Assembly: GCA_029907755.1 (NCBI GenBank) | Contig: JARYLH010000007.1 | Span: forward strand, 1 to 24,065 | Source: Candidatus Methanosuratincola sp. | GTDB taxonomy: Archaea; Thermoproteota; Methanomethylicia; Methanomethylicales; Methanomethylicaceae | Direction: 5' to 3' | DNA length: 24,065 nucleotides | Shown: positions 7,264 through 13,858 of the stretch, piece by piece | Layout: every line of letters starts with the position of its first letter | How positions within the stretch are numbered: the stretch's first letter is position 1 | Notes under the pieces: model-generated | Seen by the model: only the letters and a program-made list of their open reading frames with translations | Database searches by the model: none | What the model was told of the DNA's origin: nothing | Translations under genes and position numbers: made by a program

Positions 7264-7705
7264 TTGTATCACCAAGAGACTTGAGGAATGACCTTATCTT
7301 TGAGACCATTACCCTAGCGTCGTCCTCTGTGCGCGGGTAAGGGACTACCACAACTGGAATCCCCCTGCGCTTCAGTATGTATCGGATGAACTCGTTGGTC
7401 CTCCCGCAGCTGGCGCATCCGAAGAGCGCCTCTGGATCCTCCACTACGATTGCTGCGTCCGCCTCCTCTATGAGCGGGCCGATCAGTGCCAGGCGGCCCC
7501 TCACCCCTGAGGGGACCTCGATTGCGGCGTACTTCAGCCCCCTCCTGGGGAATTCTGGAGTGATGTTCATCGGCGGCGAATCTATTTCTGGCTTTGAGAG
7601 GTTCTTGGCAACCTCTTCGCCAAGACCGAGCGGGGTATGCCCCTCACGCGTCACGAGGTCGTACAGGATAAGACTGTTGGGCGGGAAAATGAACACTTTA
7701 GCCAA
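7241..7705 (-). CDS. mmp5: methanogenesis marker protein 5
   Basis: A 154-residue cytosolic protein matching, by memory of the family, methanogenesis marker 5: it opens MAKVFIFPPNSLILYDL and carries a GREGHTPLG-like segment (here TREGHTPLG). The central part holds LIGPLIEEADAAIVVEDPEALFGCASCGRTNEFI, with the CASCGRT knuckle (a possible metal or thiol site) and later GIPVVVVPYPRTEDDA. Its biochemical role is unknown; marker proteins of this group occur only in organisms with MCR and are thought to act in MCR maturation. The start is a TTG at 7705, backed by a strong GGGAGG 7 bases upstream; it overlaps the end of mcrC by 8 bases. Assignment among marker families rests on recalled motifs, not a search. 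Confidence 0.75.
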   Translation of the reverse strand: MAKVFIFPPNSLILYDLVTREGHTPLGLGEEVAKNLSKPEIDSPPMNITPEFPRRGLKYAAIEVPSGVRGRLALIGPLIEEADAAIVVEDPEALFGCASCGRTNEFIRYILKRRGIPVVVVPYPRTEDDARVMVSKIRSFLKSLGDTNGMPSGS

Positions 7706-8366
7706 CGTTATTCCTCCCGAGGATTACTTCATTGGTGTCTATCTTGCTCAACCAGAACTTCACTTTTATCACTATCTCATTCAGCTTGTCCCTTGGGCAG
7801 CTTACCCCCCGGACAACGCCGGTAACAAGATCCACGATTACCCCGGCGCACTCGACCTTGCCAGGAGGCGGCCGCACCAACCTAGTGATTATCCCGAGCT
7901 TTGCAAAGTCCTCGTAGTCGACAGGGGCCTCGCATACTACTATCGCAGGGATGTCGACATACCTCAGGAACGACTTTGCCTTGTGAACAACGTGTCCACT
8001 GATGCCTCCAAGGTGGATGAGTGCAAGCTTGAAACGCCTTATCTGGAATACCTCCTTTTCGTTCATGCCAGCCATCGATCCGCCAGGAGCGCCGCCGTAA
8101 GGCGAGTCGGGAGGGACGCCTGCCCCAGACTCGAGGACAAGCACGCTCGTCCGTATCCCCTGCTCCCTGAGTCCATACGTGATCTCGCAGATCGGCTTGG
8201 TTATGTGCCGCTTCGAGGGCGACATCGCGATTGCGACTACCTCAAAGCTCTCGGATTCTGAAATTGTCCCCCGCTGGGCCAGACCGCCACCCTCCCCGAT
8301 GCCCATCGACTCCCTGCAGTCGACTATCTGCACGTCCCTTCCAATTGAATCCTGCAATCGGTTCAC
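7698..8366 (-). CDS. mcrC: methyl-coenzyme M reductase operon protein C (McrC)
   Basis: A 222-residue protein with family-defining McrC motifs: QIVDCRESMGIGEGGGLAQRGT (residues about 13-34), VVAIAMSPSKRHITKPICEITYG (about 43-65), LALIHLGGISGHVVHKAK, and PAIVVCEAPVDYEDFAKLGI. McrC is part of the MCR activation machinery; in the reported activation complex of a Methanococcus it sits on MCR with A2, Mmp3, Mmp7 and Mmp17. The GTG start overlaps the McrD stop by four bases (GTGA), so translation is coupled. mcrC usually sits inside mcrBDCGA or near it; here mcrB, mcrG and mcrA are absent and mcrC is followed by mmp5. Confidence 0.95.
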   Translation of the reverse strand: MNRLQDSIGRDVQIVDCRESMGIGEGGGLAQRGTISESESFEVVAIAMSPSKRHITKPICEITYGLREQGIRTSVLVLESGAGVPPDSPYGGAPGGSMAGMNEKEVFQIRRFKLALIHLGGISGHVVHKAKSFLRYVDIPAIVVCEAPVDYEDFAKLGIITRLVRPPPGKVECAGVIVDLVTGVVRGVSCPRDKLNEIVIKVKFWLSKIDTNEVILGRNNVG

Positions 8367-8689
8367 CTTTCTAGTCCACGGAGGTAGTCCTTGACGGTCG
8401 GCCTCGGCTTTGTGAATTGCCCCACTCGTACGTCATAGCCATAAGGCATGGTCTGGTCGCAAACGGGCTTGAGCTTTGCTATTATGTCTTCAGGCGCGAA
8501 TCCAGCTTTGACTACAATTATGAACCTGCCCGTGAGGCACCCCCCTCCGGAAAACTTGGGACCGTGGGTGAGAACCTCTTCGACACCTTCGGTATCGCGC
8601 ATTATCGCGGCCAAGTCCCTTGCCTTCTTGTCGCTCATCAGCCGCCTTGGCATGACCTCGATTTCCCTGAAATGAGCTTGCTGGGACAT
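8363..8689 (-). CDS. mcrD: methyl-coenzyme M reductase operon protein D (McrD)
   Basis: A 108-residue protein recognised by the McrD pattern: an EVMPRRLM start, a hydrophobic core around RFIIVVKAG, and the C-terminal block MPYGYDVRVGQFTKPRPTVKDYL. McrD is thought to act as a chaperone for newly made or apo-MCR subunits and is not part of the mature enzyme. It is shorter than many McrD proteins (about 150 residues), mainly lacking the extra middle and tail regions. The ATG at 8689 is the only good start. It is the first gene of the leftward operon (mcrD, mcrC, mmp5, winged helix). Confidence 0.92.
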   Translation of the reverse strand: MSQQAHFREIEVMPRRLMSDKKARDLAAIMRDTEGVEEVLTHGPKFSGGGCLTGRFIIVVKAGFAPEDIIAKLKPVCDQTMPYGYDVRVGQFTKPRPTVKDYLRGLER

Positions 8690-8702
8690 CCTGGATCACT
8701 AA

Positions 8703-8734
8703 CTTATAAATTAATCAGGGATTTAATAATATAG
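8703..8734. promoter_or_regulatory. divergent promoter region between mcrD and mmp3
   Basis: The 69-base spacer is strongly AT-rich at 8701-8735. It holds two TATA-like blocks, TTATAAAT at 8704-8711 and TTTAATAATATA at 8722-8733. The second is about 38 bases before the mcrD ATG and 32 bases before the mmp3 TTG; the first could serve mmp3 with a leader of about 27 bases. Both halves of the island are therefore probably driven from this one small region, and a single regulator bound here could control both. Confidence 0.55.
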
Positions 8735-8758
8735 TGCTACCGCTGGAGTTGGACCCCT

Positions 8759-10294
8759 TTGAGAATCATTGTTGACGGAAACGAGTACGAATCAGGCGAA
8801 GGCGAGCGCCTTGGCGCGATGTTGGAAAGGTTGGGAATAACGGCTAAAGAGGGGTGCATAATCGCGGTCATGAAGAAGGTCATGGAGGAGAGCGTTGAGA
8901 CAGACCTCTTTGAAATTGAAACGACCAAGGGCCGAATGGTACTTAGGGTGGAATGCGGCGACCTCCTTGAGAGATGGAGGAGGTCCTGCCACGGCTATGA
9001 GGGGGCGGGGGTGAGGTGGACCACCAAGGACGCGGTAGTTTTTGGGTCAACCGTATTCGACGCCCAGCCCTCAATGGAACCGGTCAGCCTCGGGAGATAC
9101 GAAGTGACACTTAGCCTTTCAGGGCTCAGCAAAGAGAATACACTTCTGGTCTTCTCCAAGCGACCCCACTCTGCTTCATACTACCCGCCCAAGGGATGCG
9201 CTGTCCTGGGCAGGATAGTCTATGGGAGGCACTTGGTCGGGCTGCTCAGGATGGGAGACAAGATCCTTTCGATTAAACCAGTACTCGAGACCAAGGAGCT
9301 GACAAAGTCGCTGCTCAAGGGGGAAGCGGGGACGCTCCTGGAAGATGGGGACAGGATTTTCACCAAAGTCGAGGTAGAGCTCGACCACGACTCCCCAGTC
9401 TGCGGAGAGCAGGCATACAATGTGTTGAACGAGGGTGTCATCAAGGTCTCGTCAGAGACCAGCAGTTACATCTGCTACAGCGAGAGGAAAGTCATCTCCC
9501 TACCAGTCGAGAAGCTCGGGGTAAGGGAGAGGGGCAGCTTCACAATAAGGAATTCCGGGGAGAACGTGGGGGCAGCATATATTTACAAGAGGGAAGCCCC
9601 GCTGGCTCAGTCCCATACCATCGTCGGAAAGGTTATCGAAGGTATCGAGCTCGTTGACTTGGCAAAAGAGGGCGACTGCCTCTCGGTATTGGTCAGGCCC
9701 CCGAGGATCGACCTGCTCGGGAAGAGAGCATCTGAAGCCAGGACCGCACTCGACGCAATTGGTGTGAAGTTGGAAACTGAAGGGGCGCCTTCGGATCCCG
9801 ATCTGGGCGTAATTGTGGAGCATGAGCCACAGAATTCGCTGGAGATTTACAAGAAGGGATTCGTCAGGTGCAAGGTGATAAGCCCGGAGGGCATCCTTAA
9901 GATCAGGCTCTATGAGAACGAAGCCCCAAACTCGGTGAAGTACTTCAGGGCAGTCACGGGTCTTGAGCGGAAGGCATTCGGGAAATTAAAAGTCTACTTC
10001 GCGACCCCAAAGATGGAGATGATCCTCTTCAAGGGGGACGAAGAAATCGCAAAGGGGCTCACGCCGGAGAACACTCCAACCGGGAAAGTATTGGCTGGGT
10101 CGATTGGGGTCACCAACACCGTAAAGAAGTTTGCAGGAATGATAGGGATCAGGATGACGGACAGCGAGAGGTTCGGTCCCACTGCAGAGAGCTTCGACGG
10201 GACGAATCTGATCGGAGAGGTCGAAGGAGGGCTAGACCTACTCAGGAGGCTGAAGGAGGGGAGCGAGCTGTACGTCCAGGAGATGAGAGGATGA
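8759..10294 (+). CDS. mmp3: methanogenesis marker protein 3, part of MCR activation complex
   Basis: 511 residues, the usual length of marker 3 (UPF0288). The N-terminus (about 1-65) looks like a beta-grasp fold with GCIIAVMKK. A middle part contains KRPHSASYYPPKGCAVLG and VCGEQAYNVLNEGVIKV. Residues about 317-372 resemble a PASTA-type repeat (LLGKRASEARTALDAIGVKL). The C-terminus (about 379-505) is cyclophilin-like: LKIRLYENEAPNSVKYF, then GSIGVTNT and RFGPTAESFDGTNLIGEV. Eight cysteines are spread along the chain. Mmp3 is reported to belong to the ATP-driven complex that activates MCR. The start is a TTG at 8759 with GGAG about 12 bases upstream. It overlaps mmp6 by 4 bases. Confidence 0.92.
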   Translation: MRIIVDGNEYESGEGERLGAMLERLGITAKEGCIIAVMKKVMEESVETDLFEIETTKGRMVLRVECGDLLERWRRSCHGYEGAGVRWTTKDAVVFGSTVFDAQPSMEPVSLGRYEVTLSLSGLSKENTLLVFSKRPHSASYYPPKGCAVLGRIVYGRHLVGLLRMGDKILSIKPVLETKELTKSLLKGEAGTLLEDGDRIFTKVEVELDHDSPVCGEQAYNVLNEGVIKVSSETSSYICYSERKVISLPVEKLGVRERGSFTIRNSGENVGAAYIYKREAPLAQSHTIVGKVIEGIELVDLAKEGDCLSVLVRPPRIDLLGKRASEARTALDAIGVKLETEGAPSDPDLGVIVEHEPQNSLEIYKKGFVRCKVISPEGILKIRLYENEAPNSVKYFRAVTGLERKAFGKLKVYFATPKMEMILFKGDEEIAKGLTPENTPTGKVLAGSIGVTNTVKKFAGMIGIRMTDSERFGPTAESFDGTNLIGEVEGGLDLLRRLKEGSELYVQEMRG

Positions 10295-10713
10295 TCAAGA
10301 CATTCCTTGTTGTCCTTTCCCCGGACTCTAATCTTACCCCCTCAATGCTTGCCGAGAAGGCTGCCCAGATGGGCGGGATAGACTACAAGGAGACCTGCTA
10401 CGGACTGCTCGTGGAGGGGGAGGAGGAGAAGGTCAGACCTGTCCTCGAGGAGATGAGGGCGCTAGACCCGAAAAAGGTGTTCTACAAGCAGAGGGGGTAC
10501 AGGATAGGCGACGAGAGGATATGCAGGGCTAAGAGGGGCGGAGGCCCTAGGCCAGGCTACCATATGTTAAGCTCCGAGCGCGAGGTCCTGAAGAACGTCT
10601 CAAAGGCGCTTGAGGGCGAGGCTGAAGAGAAGATCCCTCCTGAGAGACCGAAGACCAAGCTCGAGGTGGAGAGGCTGAAAAGCGTTATCGAAGAGGAGGG
10701 TGGAAAAGATTAG
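10291..10713 (+). CDS. mmp6: methanogenesis marker protein 6
   Basis: A 140-residue protein with marker 6 (DUF2102) hallmarks: it begins near VVLSPDSNLTPSML, has YKETCYGLLVEGEEE (about 32-46), the LDPKKVFYKQRGY block (about 59-71), and CRAKRGGGPRPGYHML (about 79-94). The tail is highly charged. Its function is unknown beyond its tie to MCR-bearing archaea and this gene cluster. The ATG at 10291 overlaps the mmp3 stop by four bases (ATGA) and the gene overlaps mmp17 by 14 bases, so it is read on the same mRNA. Confidence 0.88.
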   Translation: MIKTFLVVLSPDSNLTPSMLAEKAAQMGGIDYKETCYGLLVEGEEEKVRPVLEEMRALDPKKVFYKQRGYRIGDERICRAKRGGGPRPGYHMLSSEREVLKNVSKALEGEAEEKIPPERPKTKLEVERLKSVIEEEGGKD

Positions 10714-11266
10714 GATATTCGTGGATTCATCGGATGAGCTGGGCGGACAGCAGTACAAGTACATAGCAGAGAAGAGCGTTGAGGACTTGGGGCTCAGCGG
10801 GAGCATAGATTCCATCGACATGCTGATAAGGGTAGAAGAGCCCCTCTTCGTAATCGTAATAAGGTACAAGGAAGTCACCGGAAAGAGCACGCTGGGCGAT
10901 GCATCCTACATAGACTCGAGAAAGAACGGGATAAGGATAACCCTGAGCAGCGAGATCTACCTTGGGGACGCGCTAAAGGCGCTCTGGTCGAAGTACGGGA
11001 GAGACAGGGTTGAGCAGATAGGAAGGCTTGAGATCTTTGTTTCAGGCGCAGATCCCGAAGAGGTGAAGGGGATAAGGCTCAGCGAGAAGGGGTACGACCT
11101 GGAGTCCAGAATAAACGAGCTCGCGACGAGGATCATCCCGGAAGGGTTCAGGGTAAGGAGTTCAACGAAAAATAAAGGCATGATCACGATAATTGCATCT
11201 GAGGACCCGATAAAGGAAGACTGGAGAGCGCTTGCGAGAAGGCTGGAGGGTGATGCACATGCTTAA
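10700..11266 (+). CDS. mmp17: methanogenesis marker protein 17, part of MCR activation complex
   Basis: A 188-residue soluble protein matching marker 17 (DUF2113) in length, place and motifs: an acidic N-terminal strand IRIFVDSSDELGGQQY, then a DASYIDSRKNGIRITLSSEIYLGDALKALW segment in the middle (about 72-101) and VSGADPEEVKGI. It has no cysteines, so it is not itself an iron-sulfur protein. Mmp17 is reported as one component of the MCR activation complex, probably structural. The start is a GTG at 10700, just after GAGGAGG and inside the end of mmp6 (14-base overlap). It lies directly before mmp7, as in other methanogens. Confidence 0.88.
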   Translation: MEKIRIFVDSSDELGGQQYKYIAEKSVEDLGLSGSIDSIDMLIRVEEPLFVIVIRYKEVTGKSTLGDASYIDSRKNGIRITLSSEIYLGDALKALWSKYGRDRVEQIGRLEIFVSGADPEEVKGIRLSEKGYDLESRINELATRIIPEGFRVRSSTKNKGMITIIASEDPIKEDWRALARRLEGDAHA

Positions 11267-12161
11267 GTACCTGCTCTTCGAGGGCGGCCTCTACAAGCAC
11301 GAAAGGATACTCGAGTTCCTTGAGGATGTAGGGGGCTTTCTCGTCCAGAAGACAGTAGTCGGACTCGATCTCATAATGAACTTGGCTGTCCCTGAGGAAG
11401 AGCACGAACGCCTCTCAGCGATCGTGTCAGAGCTGAAGGGCAAGCTGACCCCTGCGCCACTCATAGGCACCGAGATAGGTGTGGTCGCACCAACTCTCTC
11501 AAGGCACCACCTCCCGCACCCGGCCTGCGACATTGCGGAGAACCTTCGGAGGCATGGGGCAAAGACGAACATAATCGGACTCTCGAGGGGGGTCGGGCAG
11601 AAGATAGTGCACACAACCATAAAGGAAAAGGAGCTCATAGAGGAGCATGACATTGCGGTATTCACCCTCGGAAACTTTGAAAAATGTCTGCTGAAGAAGA
11701 TCAAGCTCTTCTCGGAGATCGAGGTGCCTGTGATAGTGACGGGCGGACCTGTAATGAAAGGCATCCCAGGGGCAGAGGCTTATGTCGGCGGCATAGGCAG
11801 GTACCCTGAGAGGGCAAGGACGGGGGAGTCGATCGAGAAGCTCAGGGAGGTCTCGAGGGTAGCTGGCGAGGTAGTCGAGCAGAGGAGGAGGGAGATGGAC
11901 CTCGATCCGCTCATCGTGGACCCGATCGTGGTGAAGGCTGAGATTGAGAGGCAGGTCCCCGAGTCCACAGAAGCGCTATCCCCAAACCCGGTAACGCTCA
12001 AGATAGACGGCGTGAGGGTGAAGCTGCCTTACGACGACTACAAGGATAAGATAGGCAACATCAGCATAGGAGGCAAGAAACTTTCCGAGTTCGCGGTGAT
12101 AAAGAGGTCACTGATGAGAAACTACATCCTGGTTAAGGTGCTTCCGAAGTCGATGTTTTGA
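11259..12161 (+). CDS. mmp7: methanogenesis marker protein 7, part of MCR activation complex
   Basis: A 300-residue protein, close to the family length. It begins MLKYLLFEGGLYKHERI; other motifs are GTEIGVVAPTLSRHHLPHPACDIAENLRRHGAKTNIIGLSRGVGQKI (about 68-115), VIVTGGPVMKGIPGAEAYVGGIGR and IGGKKLSEFAVIKRS. The HPACDI cysteine and a second one in KCLLKK are the only cysteines seen. Mmp7 is reported to belong to the MCR activation complex. The ATG at 11259 is preferred because GGAGGGTGAT lies just upstream; a TTG at 11232 and an ATG at 11253 are also in frame. The start overlaps mmp17 by 8 bases and the stop overlaps atwA or lies just before it. Confidence 0.92.
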   Translation: MLKYLLFEGGLYKHERILEFLEDVGGFLVQKTVVGLDLIMNLAVPEEEHERLSAIVSELKGKLTPAPLIGTEIGVVAPTLSRHHLPHPACDIAENLRRHGAKTNIIGLSRGVGQKIVHTTIKEKELIEEHDIAVFTLGNFEKCLLKKIKLFSEIEVPVIVTGGPVMKGIPGAEAYVGGIGRYPERARTGESIEKLREVSRVAGEVVEQRRREMDLDPLIVDPIVVKAEIERQVPESTEALSPNPVTLKIDGVRVKLPYDDYKDKIGNISIGGKKLSEFAVIKRSLMRNYILVKVLPKSMF

Positions 12162-13858
12162 ACGGGGGTAAATGCAGTTTGTTGCTTGAAGTAGTCGGTC
12201 TCACAAAGAAATACCCCGAGAGGGGCATCGTCGCCCTGGACGGCGTCTCCTTTTCAGTAGGGGAAGGAGAAGTGGCCGGGATCGTGGGCAGAAGCGGCGC
12301 TGGCAAGAGCTCGCTCTTGAGGATACTCAGGGGAGTCGAGAGCTTCGACGAAGGATCGGTGAACTTCGATGGGCTCAGAATAACGCCATCCTCACCGAAG
12401 GGAGATGTGCTGGAGCTTCAGCGGAAGACAGCCATCCAGCTCCAGAGGAGCTTTGGGCTTTGGCCCGACAGCGCGGTAGACAACGTGGTGAGGGCACTTA
12501 GGTATTCCGACGGTTTCGACGAGACGATCCCCGAGGCTGAAGGGGAGTACAGGGAGTACCACGAGAGGGCGATGGAGATACTCAGGGTAGTCGGGCTGGA
12601 AAAGAGGGCAGACCTCTGGTCCGAAGTCCTCAGCGGGGGCGAGAAGCAGAGGCTGATCATTGCCAGGCAGATAGCAAGAAGGCCGAAGCTTCTGCTGTTG
12701 GACGAGCCTGGCACGATGACTTGCCCGGCAACCAGGGAAGCGCTCCTGGATGCCCTCAAACGGGCAAACAAAGAGCTCGGGATCGCAATACTCTTCGCAT
12801 CGCACAACCCCCAGACGCACAGGTCGCTCTCGGAAAGGACGATCCTTATCGACAGGGGCAAGCTCGTAGAGGACGGTAGGACGGAAGCTGTACTGGCCAG
12901 GTTCCTGTCCGGGATCGAGGATCCGCTTGAAAAGACTCGGATAGATGGGCCCGTAGTATTGAAGATAGAAGGGGCCTGCAAGACTTACAAACTCATACCG
13001 TACGGCTTGGTCTTCGAGATGGCTGAGACCAACCTTGAGTTCAGGAGGGGCGAGATAACTGGCATAGTCGGCCCTTCGGGTGCGGGCAAGACGGTCGTGC
13101 TGAGGATGCTTTCCGGTCTCGAGCTCCCTGACAAGGGCGAGGTAAGGATAACTTACAAGGGCGAATGGGTGGTACTCGGAAAGCTCGGCAGGAAAAACAT
13201 GCTTGCGAGGAGGCGCATAGGCATACTCCACCAGGAGTTCGACCTCCCCCATTTCGCCAGGGTTCTAGATCTCTTCGCGGCAAAGCTCGGGCTCAAGGAC
13301 TATGGCTCGCTCGAAGCCGCGCTGAGGAAGGGGAAGAGAGCAGGGCTCTCTGAGGAGCTGGTCGATGCGCTGAGCAGGGTCTCGGAGCTCCCTGAGGGCG
13401 AGATGAAGGCAAAGCTCAGCGAGATGGGGATAAGCAATGAGGTGCTGAAGGAACTTTTCAGATCTAAAGACCCAGAAAAGGCAAGGGATGTAGCGCTCAC
13501 AGTGCTGGAGGCGGTAGGCCTGAGCCCAGAGATCCTCGACCGCAACGTGTACGAGCTGAGCGGGGGGGAGAAGATCAGGGTGGCCCTTGCGCTGTCTCTG
13601 GTATCCAACCCAAAGGTCCTCATACTCGACGAGCCCTTCGGCGACTTGGATCCCATAACCCTGAGGGTGGTCGCAAATTCGCTGAAGACGGTCAAGAAGA
13701 AGCTCAGGCCTGCGATCGTGCTTGTCAGCCACCAGCTCGACCTCCTCGAGGAGGTTTCTGACAGGGCTGTACTGATGCTGGATGGAAAAGTGGTGATGGA
13801 CGGGGATCCGTCTGCAGTGGTGAGGAAGTTTTTGGAGGAGATAGAGCGTGGAATTTGA
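12158..13858 (+). CDS. atwA: MCR activation ATPase, component A2 (twin ABC domains)
   Basis: 566 residues with two ABC ATPase domains and no membrane part. Domain 1: Walker A GRSGAGKS (44-51), signature LSGGEKQR (about 158-165), Walker B LLLLDEPGTMTCP (about 177-189). Domain 2: Walker A GPSGAGKT (about 305-312), signature LSGGEKIR (about 467), Walker B LILDEPFGDLDP (about 488). A long helical insert lies between Walker A and signature in domain 2. The GTMTCP sequence after the first Walker B is characteristic of component A2. A2 binds ATP and drives reduction of F430 in MCR to Ni(I), with McrC, Mmp3, Mmp7 and Mmp17. The TTG at 12158 overlaps the mmp7 stop by 4 bases; TTG codons at 12179 or 12182 have a better-spaced GGGGGT and give a protein 7-8 residues shorter. 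Confidence 0.95.
   Translation: MNGGKCSLLLEVVGLTKKYPERGIVALDGVSFSVGEGEVAGIVGRSGAGKSSLLRILRGVESFDEGSVNFDGLRITPSSPKGDVLELQRKTAIQLQRSFGLWPDSAVDNVVRALRYSDGFDETIPEAEGEYREYHERAMEILRVVGLEKRADLWSEVLSGGEKQRLIIARQIARRPKLLLLDEPGTMTCPATREALLDALKRANKELGIAILFASHNPQTHRSLSERTILIDRGKLVEDGRTEAVLARFLSGIEDPLEKTRIDGPVVLKIEGACKTYKLIPYGLVFEMAETNLEFRRGEITGIVGPSGAGKTVVLRMLSGLELPDKGEVRITYKGEWVVLGKLGRKNMLARRRIGILHQEFDLPHFARVLDLFAAKLGLKDYGSLEAALRKGKRAGLSEELVDALSRVSELPEGEMKAKLSEMGISNEVLKELFRSKDPEKARDVALTVLEAVGLSPEILDRNVYELSGGEKIRVALALSLVSNPKVLILDEPFGDLDPITLRVVANSLKTVKKKLRPAIVLVSHQLDLLEEVSDRAVLMLDGKVVMDGDPSAVVRKFLEEIERGI

Noticed and set aside
7377..8261. 294-codon open frame on the plus strand
   Set aside because: It lies opposite mmp5 and mcrC, which have clear family motifs; the translation is low in complexity of a shadow frame and has no recognisable domain.
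12392..13252. 286-codon open frame on the minus strand
   Set aside because: It is the antisense shadow of atwA, whose two ABC domains are complete in the plus frame.
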